Source: Verrucomicrobiaceae bacterium E54
GTDB taxonomy: Bacteria > Verrucomicrobiota > Verrucomicrobiia > Verrucomicrobiales > Akkermansiaceae
Length of the DNA stretch: 64,000 bases
NCBI GenBank assembly: GCA_022548915.1
Contig: JAKZES010000014.1
Location: 1-64,000, forward strand
Direction of reading: 5' to 3'
The translations under genes were made by a program, and so were the position numbers. Shown here piece by piece: positions 43,084 to 52,941 of the stretch (its first letter is position 1; the number at the start of each line of letters is the position of its first letter). The notes below the pieces were generated by a model that was not told the DNA's origin, ran no database searches, and worked only from the letters and a program-made list of their open reading frames with translations.

Positions 43084-45804
43084 CTATCGAGAATTCATCT
43101 CCTCCTTGATGGAGTCGCGAAGGGCTTCCGCCTCGTCGAGTTCCTTGGTGCGCAGGCTCATGCCGCCGGCCTTTCCCAGTTCCGCCTGGAAGACCACCTC
43201 GGCGTCGGCCAGCGCCTTTTCCCATTCCTGAAGGGCCATGTAGACCCGGGCGCGTGCCCGGAGGTGGGGGAGGCTGTACTTCGGCTCGGGGAGCTTCCGG
43301 CCCTTTTCGTCGACCGCTTCGGGGTCGTAAGGCGGAGCCAGCGACATGATGCGCTGCTCGGCGGCCTCGATGTCGCCGCGTTTCAGGGCTTCCATGACGA
43401 ATTGCTCGTCGAGCAGGTGAATGGTGTCGGGAAACACCGAGGAGACGTTGCCGACCTCGGAGGTGAGATTCGTGAGGATGCGACCCTGTTTGTCGACCAG
43501 CACGGCGCAGGCCTCGTCGTCCAGCATGCCGAGTCGGTGAACCAAGGGGTTGTTCATTCCGCCGGGGATCTCGAGGATGGGATGATCCCATTGGGTTTCG
43601 CTGTTCCGCACCTTGATGTCCTCGAGGACGGCCTGTTCGTCCGCCTTCCCGAGCATGGCGACCCGGAGGTCCACATCGGGGCGCTGCAAGGCATAGCCGG
43701 GAAAGTTCCTGAGGATCCTCGAGGGAGAGGGAGGGCGGGTGTCTTCACGATCGTTGCCACGCCACGTTCCAGGCTGCGCCAGCAGGATGGCGGTGTAGTC
43801 GGCTTCGAGATCCTCGGGGATCCGGAAGGTCTTTCCGTCGGAGGTGGCGAGTTCCAGCTTCAGCATGCGCCGGGCTTCCTCGATCGATCCCTTGGTCATC
43901 TCGTTCTTCAGGCGCCGCCCGAACGACCAACCGGCGGTGAACGGCACGTGAAACATCCAGTAGTCATGGTAGCGGCTCAGCAGGAATGAGGAGAAAAGCC
44001 ACATCGACGGGTATTCGGTGTGGCCCGCGAGGATGACGGACCGGAAGCGTTCGTAGCGTGCCTCGTCCGCCACATCCAGTGACAGCAGCGCCGCCACCGC
44101 AAGAACGGGACCGGGGGCCGACGCACCGCCTTGCCCGGCGACGAAGGCATCGATGACCTTTCCCGGATCGGCATCCGGATTCCGCAGAGCCTGACGGGTC
44201 AGGCAGAATCGTGGGATCACATCGGTGCCTTCCGGGTAGCCGGCCGCCATCGCGAGCTGCGCCTCGGCGACGGCCGCTTCAAAGAACGCGGGATCAAAGT
44301 CCGTCTTCCAGAGGCCAAGCAGGGCAATCATGAGCCGGTTCCTCACGATCCACAGGTCGGGGGCGTCCGGATAATCCTTCAGCGCCTTGCGGCAAAGGTC
44401 ATGCATCTTCCGGTAGCCGGCCCGGATCTCGGCCACACTCGAATGATAGCGTTGCGGCGGCGCGATCAGGCAGTCTTGGATTGCGACCAAAGTCTCTTCC
44501 GGGACGGAGCCGGCACCGCGTTCAAGTGGCGTGACTTTTCCTCCCATGGCAGCGGCCTTGAGTTCGGGAGGTCGGGTCGGATCGAGGGCGCCCTCGGGAT
44601 CAAAGATCAGGAAGTCCCCGGTCATCAGGGCGGAAAGATGCTGGGCATAGTCATCGCGACTCCAACTGCGGATCAGGGTGCGCCGGAAGGACTCGGTCTG
44701 GGGCTTGAGATCCTCGCTGGGTTTGATGCTGCCGAGCGTTTCCTCCAGCTCTTCCGGCGTCAGCGGCGTGGGCTTGGGCGACGACTCACGCATCATCATC
44801 GCCACCTGGCCGGTGGGGGCCACCCGCATGTTGAGGGGGTCGACCCGTGCGTAGGCGCGGTACATCGGGTTCTCCCGGCCTCCCGGGAAATGCAGGCAGG
44901 GCCAGCCGGCGCCGAGTCGACGGATGATGGATTCGCCGGCGTCGGGCAGGTCGTCCAGATTCATGCTGATCAGCTCAAGGCGGCCATCGATCCGTTCGTG
45001 ATCGACCTTCTGGGCCGCCGCCAGATCGGCGATGTACTGCAGGGCCCTCGGGTCTTCCTTTGACCAGAAAATGACCATCGAGGAATGCCCGAGACCGTCC
45101 ATGGGGAAGCATGCCGTCTTGCCGTCCGACCTCTGGAAGTGACCGACGAAGGGAACCCCGAAGACCTGCCCGCCGAGGTGGTCCCTGAGAAAGGTGATCA
45201 TTTCGAGATCGGCGGAGTAATTCTCGGCGATGATTTGCCGCAGATCATTGACGAGACGGGTGTCGCCGATCTCAAGGGCCATCACCATGGTGGTTCGAAG
45301 GGCCTTCGGTCCTGCGGGCGTGCCAACATAGCGGTCGATAAATCGCCGGAGGGCGGCGGAGCGGTCGCCCGTGCCGTCGCTTCTCTTTGCCTGCTCCACC
45401 TGCGACAGAAGCAGATCGGCCTCGAGCCGTAACTCGGCGAACTCGTCGGGTGCCTTGACCAGTTCCCGGCAGGTCTCGATCAGGTCCTCCCGGTATTGGT
45501 TGTCGTCGTCGAGGGCGACGAGCCGCTGGCGGGCGCGGAACAGAAACTCAAGGGTCGACCAGCGGGTGGCCTCGCTCTTGCCTTCCTCCAGTCGTTTCTC
45601 GGCGTCGCGGATCACGCGACGCACGGCCAGGCGCTGACGCGCGACGGAACCGGCATCCTCCGAGGAGAGTAGTGCCTCCTCGAACTCCTCCAGACCGGCG
45701 TCAGGGGGCTCGCTTGCCGCGGCAGGAGCGGCATGGAGCACGGCAAGGGCGAGGCAGAAGATGCCCAGACGAATGGCATGAATGACGTGGCTCCGGCGGT
45801 GCAT
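43084..45804 (-). CDS. Large secreted protein with degenerate thioredoxin-like domain, paralogue of the upstream gene
   Basis: 906 aa with signal peptide (LGIFCLALAVLHAAPAAASE). N-terminal helical part (about 30-210) with TPR-like character; a middle part (about 225-340) with the pattern of TlpA/redoxin domains (SSMVIFWSKEDPRALQYI, LISMNLDD, PTGQVAMMM). The CxxC site is replaced by Ser-Lys-Glu-Asp, so no thiol redox activity is expected. The C-terminal half is helical and ends in TPR-like YMALQEWEKALADAE. The preceding gene encodes a clear paralogue (shared LAVRRVIRD, LEFLFRA, GRENxxYxAYA, PPYDPEAV). Function unknown; conserved tandem duplication suggests a structural partnership. Confidence 0.7.
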   Translation of the reverse strand: MHRRSHVIHAIRLGIFCLALAVLHAAPAAASEPPDAGLEEFEEALLSSEDAGSVARQRLAVRRVIRDAEKRLEEGKSEATRWSTLEFLFRARQRLVALDDDNQYREDLIETCRELVKAPDEFAELRLEADLLLSQVEQAKRSDGTGDRSAALRRFIDRYVGTPAGPKALRTTMVMALEIGDTRLVNDLRQIIAENYSADLEMITFLRDHLGGQVFGVPFVGHFQRSDGKTACFPMDGLGHSSMVIFWSKEDPRALQYIADLAAAQKVDHERIDGRLELISMNLDDLPDAGESIIRRLGAGWPCLHFPGGRENPMYRAYARVDPLNMRVAPTGQVAMMMRESSPKPTPLTPEELEETLGSIKPSEDLKPQTESFRRTLIRSWSRDDYAQHLSALMTGDFLIFDPEGALDPTRPPELKAAAMGGKVTPLERGAGSVPEETLVAIQDCLIAPPQRYHSSVAEIRAGYRKMHDLCRKALKDYPDAPDLWIVRNRLMIALLGLWKTDFDPAFFEAAVAEAQLAMAAGYPEGTDVIPRFCLTRQALRNPDADPGKVIDAFVAGQGGASAPGPVLAVAALLSLDVADEARYERFRSVILAGHTEYPSMWLFSSFLLSRYHDYWMFHVPFTAGWSFGRRLKNEMTKGSIEEARRMLKLELATSDGKTFRIPEDLEADYTAILLAQPGTWRGNDREDTRPPSPSRILRNFPGYALQRPDVDLRVAMLGKADEQAVLEDIKVRNSETQWDHPILEIPGGMNNPLVHRLGMLDDEACAVLVDKQGRILTNLTSEVGNVSSVFPDTIHLLDEQFVMEALKRGDIEAAEQRIMSLAPPYDPEAVDEKGRKLPEPKYSLPHLRARARVYMALQEWEKALADAEVVFQAELGKAGGMSLRTKELDEAEALRDSIKEEMNSR

Positions 45805-45806
45805 CC

Positions 45807-48512
45807 CTAGCGAGTCTCTTCGATCTGTTGCTTGATCTCCTCGCGCAGGGCCTCATCTGCCTCGAGTTGGTCGGTGCGGAGGCTCATGCCGCCATCCTTG
45901 CTGAGCTGTTGGGAGCAGATCTCCTCGGCGTCGGCCAGGGCCTTGTCCCAATCCTCCATGGCCATGTAGACGCGGGCGCGTGCCCGCAGGTGGGAGAGTG
46001 CATAATTGGGCTTCCTCAGCTTGCGGCCGCGGTCATCCACCGCCTCGGGATCGTAGGGTGGCGCGAGGGAGAAGATGAAGTCCCTGGCGGCATCAAATTT
46101 GCCCTCTTCCAGCAGGGCATCGACCTTCAGGGCGTCCTGGTGGGTCACCACATTGACGAGAGTGCTGCCACTGCGGTCGGAATGCGTGGCCAGACCGGAG
46201 ATGGCGGCGAGAATCCGGCCCTGCTTGTCCACCAGCACGGAGTTCACGTCGCGAGTGGTGGAGAGCATGCCGAGCCGGTGCACCAGCGGGTTGTCGAGGC
46301 CGCCCGGCAGGCTCAGCATCATGCCGGGGATTTCAATGTCGTTGCCCTTGTGGTCCTTGATGACGCCGGGGTGCGGTTCGTCGTCGAAGACGGCCAAGGC
46401 CGTTTGGACATCCCCGCTCGGACGGGCGTCCGCGAATGCCGTGAAGCCGGAAATGGTACGCACGGGCGACGGGGGGAGGCCGTCGTCGCGGTTGCTGCTC
46501 CAAGGGCCGGGGTTGGAGAAGAAGATGGCGGTGTAGTCGGCGCTGAGATCCCCGGGAATGCGGAAGGACTTTCCATCCGCCGTGCGCAGGTCGGCCTTCA
46601 ACATGCGGTGGGCGTCTTCCGGATCGCCCTTGGTCTGGAAGTAGCCCTCGCGCCGGCCATAGGACCAGCCGGCGGTGAAGGGCACCTGGAAGAGCCAGTA
46701 GTGATGATGGCGGTCGAGGAGGAAGGCGGTGAAAATCCACATCATCGGATCTTCCGTATGCTGCTTGAGGATGACTTCGCGAAACTCCTCGAAGCGAAGG
46801 CGCTCGGCCACGTCCAAGGCCAGCATGGATGCCGCGGCGAGCCCCGGGCCGGGTGCCTTTTCCCCGCCGGATTCGGCCACAAACCGGTCCAGCACCTGGC
46901 GCGTGTCGGCTTCCGGATCGCGCAAGGCTTCGCGGGCGAGACAAAAGCGGGCGACGAGGTCACAGCCCTCGGGATAGCCTGTGGCGACGGCCGCCCGGGC
47001 TTCCTCAAACGCGGCTTCGAGTTGGCCGAGGTCACCGCCGACTTTCCAGAGTCCGAGCAGGGCCACGATCAGGCGGTTCCTGACGATCCACAGGTCCGGG
47101 GCGTCGGGGTGGTCCACCACGGCCTTGCGGCCCAGCTCCACGGCCTTGCGGTAGTGGGAAAGAATCTCCTCGTGGGGAATGAGGTAGCGTGTCGGTGGGG
47201 CGACAAAGCATTCCTGAATCGCCTGCAGAGTTGCCTCGGGAACGCTCTGTCCCGTGCGCGGGAGCATCTTGCCCGCGGAGACGGCCTTGAGCTCGGGCGG
47301 ACGGGCCGGGTCGATCCCGCCCGCCGGATCAAACACCAGGAAATCCCCGGCACTCAGCGAGCTGAGCTGGGCGCAATAGTCGGGCTGGGTCCATTGACGT
47401 GCGAAGGCGGAACCGAAGGTGCGGTCGAAGTCGACCGATCCGTCCTCCGTGAGCTTGGTGCGGCCGACGCCTTCCATGATCAGCGCGGCCTGGCCGGTGG
47501 AACTGACCCGCATGGCCAGCGGATCCCGGCTGGCATAGGCCTTGTAGATCGAGTTTTCCCGGCCGCCTGGAAGATGCAGGCATTGCCAGTCGGCGCCAAA
47601 GCCGCGGATGATGGACTCTCCGGCGTCGGGCAGGCCGTCCAGATTGAAGCTCAGGATTTCCATCCGGCCCGGGAGCTGATCCTTGACCTTGAGGGTCGCC
47701 TCCGCGAGTCCCTTGGCATGGGCAAGTCCCTCGCCTTCCCTCGACCAGAACAGCACCATGGTCGAACGGCCGAAGGTGTCCATCGGGAGGCGCACGAGCT
47801 TGCCATCGGAGCGCTTGAAACTGCCGGCGAATGGAACCCCAAGCACCTGCCCGCCCAGCTTGTCGCGCTGGAACTGGATCATCTCGTGATCGGCCGCGTA
47901 GTGGACGGCGATGAGTTCGCGGAGATCCGCGACCAACTTGACGTCGCCCAGTTCGAGAGCCATCACCATCGCCACGCGCAGCACCTTGGCTCCCTCCTTG
48001 GTTTCAATGTAGCGCTCGATGAGCGGCCGAAGCGCCGCCGCGCGTTCCTCGTCGCTGGCTCCGCTCTTGGCGAGTTCGGTCTGGGAAAGCAGGAGGTCGG
48101 CCTGGAACTTCAAGTGCGCATACTCGTCCGGCGCCTTGACCAGTTCGGCGCAGGTTTTCATCAGGGCCGCCCGGTGCTTGGAATCATCGTCCATCGCGAT
48201 GAGCTGCTGCTGCGCCCGGAACAGGAACTCGAGCGCGAGAAAGCGCTCCGGTTTGCCGGCGTGGGCCTCGATGAGTAACTCGGTGTCACGAATCACGCGG
48301 CGCACCGCGAGCCGCTTGCGGGCGTCCGACGAGGCGTCCGTGGCTTCGACCAGCGCCTGTTCGAGCTCGGTGATGGTCGCTTCGGTGATGGCCTCCTCGC
48401 CCGATGCCCGTGGCAGGCCCAGGAAAAGCGTCGCGAGGATGCCGAGGGCGAGCACGACGAGGCGTGGCGGAACCAGGATGGCGCTCATGGCAGGTGAGGG
48501 TCTGGAAAGCAT
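45807..48512 (-). CDS. Large secreted protein with degenerate thioredoxin-like domain
   Basis: 901 aa from the ATG at 48512, which overlaps the preceding stop (TGATG); the ATG at 48488 is the alternative and also gives a signal peptide (LVVLALGILATLFLGLPRASG). Same plan as the following paralogue: helical N-terminus, thioredoxin-like middle (TMVLFWSREGEGLAHA, ILSFNLDGLPDAGES, STGQAALIMEG) without a CxxC pair, and a long helical C-terminus with IFSLAPPYDPEAVDDRGRKL (in parts). The two genes are only 2 bp apart. No other family was recognised. Confidence 0.7.
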   Translation of the reverse strand: MLSRPSPAMSAILVPPRLVVLALGILATLFLGLPRASGEEAITEATITELEQALVEATDASSDARKRLAVRRVIRDTELLIEAHAGKPERFLALEFLFRAQQQLIAMDDDSKHRAALMKTCAELVKAPDEYAHLKFQADLLLSQTELAKSGASDEERAAALRPLIERYIETKEGAKVLRVAMVMALELGDVKLVADLRELIAVHYAADHEMIQFQRDKLGGQVLGVPFAGSFKRSDGKLVRLPMDTFGRSTMVLFWSREGEGLAHAKGLAEATLKVKDQLPGRMEILSFNLDGLPDAGESIIRGFGADWQCLHLPGGRENSIYKAYASRDPLAMRVSSTGQAALIMEGVGRTKLTEDGSVDFDRTFGSAFARQWTQPDYCAQLSSLSAGDFLVFDPAGGIDPARPPELKAVSAGKMLPRTGQSVPEATLQAIQECFVAPPTRYLIPHEEILSHYRKAVELGRKAVVDHPDAPDLWIVRNRLIVALLGLWKVGGDLGQLEAAFEEARAAVATGYPEGCDLVARFCLAREALRDPEADTRQVLDRFVAESGGEKAPGPGLAAASMLALDVAERLRFEEFREVILKQHTEDPMMWIFTAFLLDRHHHYWLFQVPFTAGWSYGRREGYFQTKGDPEDAHRMLKADLRTADGKSFRIPGDLSADYTAIFFSNPGPWSSNRDDGLPPSPVRTISGFTAFADARPSGDVQTALAVFDDEPHPGVIKDHKGNDIEIPGMMLSLPGGLDNPLVHRLGMLSTTRDVNSVLVDKQGRILAAISGLATHSDRSGSTLVNVVTHQDALKVDALLEEGKFDAARDFIFSLAPPYDPEAVDDRGRKLRKPNYALSHLRARARVYMAMEDWDKALADAEEICSQQLSKDGGMSLRTDQLEADEALREEIKQQIEETR

Positions 48513-50425
48513 CACTGCACCGGCTTGATCTGCCAGTTCTTGATGCTGACTCCGCGATTGGGAACCCGGGCGGTCACGCTGATCGTGTTGCGACCCTCGG
48601 ACAGCGTCACCTTCGTCGGCTCGGAGGTCTGCCAAAGGCCCTTGGTGTAGGGCATCGCGAAGGGAGTGGGCTCGTCACGGTTGATCCGGACGAGGACCTC
48701 GAGGTCGGGGGAGACGGTCGCGGCCTGCGCGGTGAGCTCGTACTCTCCCGCGGCCGGGACTTCGACGCGGTACTTGAACAACTCGGGGCGCTGGCCCAGG
48801 CGGCTGTAGTGGAGTTGGTAGCCGTCTTCCCAGCTTTCCAGGAAAAGGATGCGGTCGCTGGGCTTGCGGGGCGAGTAGCAGGCCACGGCGGGAATGGTGA
48901 TGATCCCGTCGTCGGCCACCGTGATTTCCTTGAACTCATCCGGAATCTCGATGTCCTCGCCTTCCTCGTCGCCGATCAGGTTGTCGGACTCGCCGAGTTC
49001 CATGCCTCCCACCAATTCAAGCGCTTCGACCTCGGCCTTCTTGACGATGATCTGCTTCTTGACGAAGGCGAGGCTGTTCCAGAAGCCGCCACCCTTGCCA
49101 TAGCTGCCGTTCGATAGCGCGGTGTCCGGCTCATCGTAGGCGTCTCCGATCCACTGGGCACGACGCACGAGTTGATAATCCTCCTCGAACTCACGAGCCT
49201 GGGAATCGAGCAGGAAATCCAGGCCGCCCCACGGTCCGCACCAGGCCATCGACCACCAGGCCCCGAGGCAGATCACCCAGCCGTCGGGCGTCCAGTGGTT
49301 CATCGCGCCGTGACCGGTCTGGGTCGACTGTCGTGAAGGAATCCCGAAGGCGCGGGTGGAGAAGCGGCCGTAGTAGGCGCGGCGACCGCAGATGCCGCCG
49401 AGCGCGATGTGCTGCTGGCCGGGTGTGCCCAGGGCGGGGTCGTCGGTGGGGCTGCAATAGGGCACGTCGCTCTTCACGATGCGGATGTAGCGCCACTTGT
49501 AATCGTCCATGCGGATGTGGTCCGGGCGGTAGACACGCAGCATCTGGCGGAACCACGCGAGGTCCTCGTTGCTGTAGGGATCGTTGGCGATGAAGCGGCA
49601 TTCCCAGGTATTCATTTCGGGGAAGGCGGGATCGAGTTCGCCATCGAGATAGGCCTTCTCATAGTGCAGGTAGCGGGGGATCTGCTTGATGTTGGCATTC
49701 GCGCTGAAGACGGTGGCATGGATGCCGGCCCTGCCCTCCTCGCCGCCGGTGCTTTCGGCGTTGAGCCACGGCATCTGGATCGCCATGCCCAGTGCCAGCC
49801 GCTGGAAGATGGTGCCGCGCTCGCGGGCGCGCTCGCTGGCATCGAGGATGGCGGTGTAGACCTCCATCATCTCGCCGTATTCACCGCCGTTGGCCCCGCC
49901 GGCCTCGAGCACCTGGCGCATCAGGGCGTCGTCGGCGAAGAAGTCGTCGAGCAGCTTCTTGTGCTTGTCACCTTTCTGGGCGAATTCGGCGAGGCCACGG
50001 GGCGTGGCATGGGTGAGCACGGCGATCCGCATCAGTTTCGAATCAAGGGCATCCGAGGCGAGGGTCGGAGCCAGGTCTTCCAGCAGGGCACCGGCGGCAT
50101 CGAGGGAGGCACTCTCGGTCTGCTCGCGCAATTCCTCGATGGCCTTCCGCTCAGCGGGCGGGGTGTCATCGTTGACCCCGGAGATCCCGTCCCAGGTCTT
50201 CCGGAGCCCCATGAAGCGCGACCTCCTGGCCTCATCAATCCCGGGCAGGGCGGCAACCACCTCCGCCCGAAGTGATTCCAGTTCCTTGGTGTAGTTTTCG
50301 TGAAGTTCGCTGCCGCGGGTGCTGAGCGGGATTTCTTCCTGATTCCGGGCCCCGGCGGCCGGGATCAGGACGATGACGGTCGCCGCCAGTGCGGTGGCAG
50401 GGGACAGGTGCTTGTGGAATTGCAT
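48512..50425 (-). CDS. Secreted transglutaminase-like protein
   Basis: 637 aa with signal peptide (ALAATVIVLIPAAGA). N-terminal helical part (about 40-190). In the middle, GGICGRRAYYGRFSTRAFGIPSR (in parts, Cys about 351) followed by TGHGAMNHWTPDGWV (His about 378) matches the Cys-His layout of transglutaminase-like cysteine proteases (GxCxxxA ... GIPxR ... HxWxxW), so protein cross-linking or peptidase activity is inferred. A C-terminal beta-sandwich (about 535-637; FKYRVEVPAAGEYELTAQA, NTISVTARVPNRG) resembles carbohydrate-binding modules. First gene of the minus-strand operon 50425-40121. Confidence 0.65.
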   Translation of the reverse strand: MQFHKHLSPATALAATVIVLIPAAGARNQEEIPLSTRGSELHENYTKELESLRAEVVAALPGIDEARRSRFMGLRKTWDGISGVNDDTPPAERKAIEELREQTESASLDAAGALLEDLAPTLASDALDSKLMRIAVLTHATPRGLAEFAQKGDKHKKLLDDFFADDALMRQVLEAGGANGGEYGEMMEVYTAILDASERARERGTIFQRLALGMAIQMPWLNAESTGGEEGRAGIHATVFSANANIKQIPRYLHYEKAYLDGELDPAFPEMNTWECRFIANDPYSNEDLAWFRQMLRVYRPDHIRMDDYKWRYIRIVKSDVPYCSPTDDPALGTPGQQHIALGGICGRRAYYGRFSTRAFGIPSRQSTQTGHGAMNHWTPDGWVICLGAWWSMAWCGPWGGLDFLLDSQAREFEEDYQLVRRAQWIGDAYDEPDTALSNGSYGKGGGFWNSLAFVKKQIIVKKAEVEALELVGGMELGESDNLIGDEEGEDIEIPDEFKEITVADDGIITIPAVACYSPRKPSDRILFLESWEDGYQLHYSRLGQRPELFKYRVEVPAAGEYELTAQAATVSPDLEVLVRINRDEPTPFAMPYTKGLWQTSEPTKVTLSEGRNTISVTARVPNRGVSIKNWQIKPVQ

Positions 50426-50695
50426 GAGAGCGCAGTGTGGCCCTCTGTAACGTGCCGGAGCAGGTTCCTCTTTCGCCGGGAAATCTGTCCACGAGTATGC
50501 CGGTCGGCCGATGTTGCCATCTGTCTGGTTAACAGCCCGGTGAGGGGCACCGGATGCGTGTCGGTATTCGTAGCCGCTTCCGGGTGGAACCTCGGTCGAT
50601 CCGCAGGGGCGCGCAAGCAGGTTGCAGAGAAGGTCCAGCAGCTCGCTGTCAGATTTCAGCCTTCAAATTCTGGGTGGGCACGGTAGCCTTTCCCC
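50426..50695. promoter_or_regulatory. Divergent control region
   Basis: 270 bp between the minus-strand transglutaminase-like operon and the plus-strand secreted-protein pair. Both operons should start here, but no promoter pair stands out well enough to place boxes. Confidence 0.35.
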
Positions 50696-52006
50696 ATGAC
50701 CCTGAGACCGCCGGTGGCAAAGTTTCACAATCGTTGCTTCGTGGTGGTTTCAGTCATGATTTTGGGGTGCGGCAAACTGGTGCCGGCCCGTGGAGACGTA
50801 ACCGATCCGGTTGGCTACACCACTCTTGAAGCAGTGCCGGGGGAGCAGCGGGTCCTGCCCTTGGGCCTCTACCGGATGGACGGGATTCGAGTCCCTGTTT
50901 CGGCCGTGAGTGGCAATGTAATCAGTCTCGCTTGGGCGGTCAGTGAGGAGAATGTGTCCCGCCTGGGGTCGTGCTTTCTCCAGGTGCGGGAAGGGCTTCG
51001 AGAGGGAGTGTCCATGCGCGTGGCCGCGATCTCCGGCGCCTCGCTCACCACCCGGTTTGATCCAATGGGAATGATCCAGGCGGGAGACATGCTTGAGGTC
51101 ATTTCGGAACGGACCGTGGGCGGCATCATGTCGCGCGCGACCCAGGCCGAGATCAATTGGGGAACCGACCCGGAGAATTCGGACCTCATCGGTATCTGGA
51201 ATCCCCAACTTCAGGAAACCACCACCCTGTTTGCCAAGGAGGGAGTGGGTTGGGTCGATGCTGAGGACGCCGCCGCGGGAGACCGGTCGGCTACCGTCGT
51301 TCCTCATCCCTGTCCGCTACTTTACACGCGCCGGGGGGACGAGATCCTCTCCTTTCTTGTTGTAGGCGCCGTTCCGATGCCCTCAAGGCAGCGTTATTTT
51401 CGAGTTTGGACCGGTCGGAATTTTCTCAGCATGGGGGTCAATCCATTGGAGGGAAGTGTGGCTGACTATTTCCAGAGTGCCGGAGTGTTCGACATCCAGT
51501 CGGGCCGATCCGCTCCCGCTTCCGATGTGATCCGCATCCACGATTGGCAGAGCGGTGTCAGTCCCTTCTTCTATCGCGCCTCCTCGTCCGGGTCCGGTTT
51601 CGAATGGCGAGAGATCGGGCAGTCCGGACCGGCCTCGGCATATCCGGTTGAACTTTTTGAAGCTCTGGAGTTCCACCGCAGGGGAGTATCGAAGTTTGTC
51701 AGATTCGAGGGTTTCACGATTCCCACGAGTCTGGGCCCGGCAGCCTCGACACCGCTTGCCAGAAGCTCAGCTCCGGCGGGTGTTGAAGGGGCGGAATTGA
51801 TCGACGTGAAATCGCGAGATTCGGGCATTCGGGTCGAATGGTATTCGGAGCCGGGAGTTGCCTATCGCGTGCAGTGGAGTGCCGCTTCCTATCGGGGGTG
51901 GGAGGATTGGAGTCCGACGGTCACCGCCGAGGGAGAGCGTTGCTGGGTCGACTGTGAGCGGCGCCCGGGCGGCCTGATCCGGATCATTGAAGAAACAGAG
52001 TCATGA
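50696..52006 (+). CDS. Secreted protein of TIGR02597-like type
   Basis: 436 aa with signal peptide (CFVVVSVMILGCGKLVPARG). The mature N-terminus begins TDPVGYTTLEAVPGEQRVLPLGLYR, the typical opening of a Verrucomicrobia-specific secreted family (TIGR02597), and an FTIPTSLG segment occurs near residue 340. The last about 70 residues (SRDSGIRVEWYSEPGVAYRVQW) look like a fibronectin/beta-sandwich tail. No catalytic motif; function unknown, probably cell surface. The stop overlaps the next start (ATGA). Confidence 0.65.
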   Translation: MTLRPPVAKFHNRCFVVVSVMILGCGKLVPARGDVTDPVGYTTLEAVPGEQRVLPLGLYRMDGIRVPVSAVSGNVISLAWAVSEENVSRLGSCFLQVREGLREGVSMRVAAISGASLTTRFDPMGMIQAGDMLEVISERTVGGIMSRATQAEINWGTDPENSDLIGIWNPQLQETTTLFAKEGVGWVDAEDAAAGDRSATVVPHPCPLLYTRRGDEILSFLVVGAVPMPSRQRYFRVWTGRNFLSMGVNPLEGSVADYFQSAGVFDIQSGRSAPASDVIRIHDWQSGVSPFFYRASSSGSGFEWREIGQSGPASAYPVELFEALEFHRRGVSKFVRFEGFTIPTSLGPAASTPLARSSAPAGVEGAELIDVKSRDSGIRVEWYSEPGVAYRVQWSAASYRGWEDWSPTVTAEGERCWVDCERRPGGLIRIIEETES

Positions 52007-52926
52007 AAGTACGAAACTTGCTGGTGGCAGTCCTTCTCGGCACCCTGGGGCAGGCCTTGGCAGCGGACCTCATTCTTTCCAATCTCGGCGAAGACTTTGG
52101 ACCTGCCTCACTGTTTGAGGCCTCGGGAATGCCGCTCGATGAAGGGGACTTGATTCAAATTGTCATCTTCCCCGGATTGAATTCGTCCGAGATCGAGCAG
52201 CTTGCAGAGGAAGGAGTCGAAAGCGTGATGGCAGCTTCGGCTCCGCTTGGCAGTACGGCCGTCGGGGTGGGGGCAACCGGCAACAACGGGGGCTTTGAGT
52301 CGGTGGTGCAGACGCCTGCGGGCACGGAGGTGGCTGGACTCCATTTGCTGATCTTCAACGCGCCCCAAGCAGCGGATGCCGATGAATTTTCCTTGCTCCG
52401 GCTCCCCGGGGTGGTTCCAGAGGATGAAGTCGGCGGTTTCGAGGGTTTTTACACCCGGCATCTCGGTGAAGCCTCCGTTGTCTTCGGGGGAGAGTCGGAA
52501 GGCGGCTTTTCGACATTGCCGGCTACGGTGAGGTCGGACTTCGAATACTGGATCGCCCACGAGATGCCTGAAGGCACGCCTGCAGCAGACCTGCTCGAGA
52601 CCGCCGATCCGGATTTCGACGGTCGTTCGAACTTGTTGGAGTATGGGACAGGAAGTTCTGCTGCTTTCGCCGATTTCTCGCCGATTCTTCGATTGGAACG
52701 TCGTGTCACCGGGATCCATGTTCGTTACCTCCGCCGGATGGACGACCCCACGCTGCGGGTCTTCGCCGAGTCGACATCCTCGCTGGCCGGCTGGCAACCA
52801 CTGGATGCTAACGAAGAAATCTCCGCCGATGACGTGCCCAGGGGCTTCGAATGGGTGGAGCAACTTCTCTCGGATGGGTCTGGCCCGGTCTTTGCTCGCG
52901 TGAAGGTGGAGCGCTTGGAAGAGTAG
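52003..52926 (+). CDS. Secreted protein of unknown function
   Basis: 307 aa with signal peptide (LLVAVLLGTLGQALAAD). Beta-rich N-terminal part (about 20-155) with Gly/Ser-rich loops; the C-terminal part begins DFEYWIAHEMPEG and contains DPDFDGRSNLLEYGTGS, the linker-type motif (D-x-D-x-D-x-x-N-L-x-E-Y-x-x-G) found near the C-terminus of many Verrucomicrobia surface proteins, probably a calcium-binding loop. Coupled to the upstream gene by a 4-bp overlap. Convergent with the toroid gene. Confidence 0.6.
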   Translation: MKVRNLLVAVLLGTLGQALAADLILSNLGEDFGPASLFEASGMPLDEGDLIQIVIFPGLNSSEIEQLAEEGVESVMAASAPLGSTAVGVGATGNNGGFESVVQTPAGTEVAGLHLLIFNAPQAADADEFSLLRLPGVVPEDEVGGFEGFYTRHLGEASVVFGGESEGGFSTLPATVRSDFEYWIAHEMPEGTPAADLLETADPDFDGRSNLLEYGTGSSAAFADFSPILRLERRVTGIHVRYLRRMDDPTLRVFAESTSSLAGWQPLDANEEISADDVPRGFEWVEQLLSDGSGPVFARVKVERLEE

Positions 52927-52941
52927 GAGAACTGAATCGGC

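Noticed and set aside
45828-48278. 816-codon plus-strand open frame opposite the thioredoxin-fold paralogue
   Set aside because: Antisense shadow; the minus-strand reading has a signal peptide, a paralogue next to it and coherent operon spacing.
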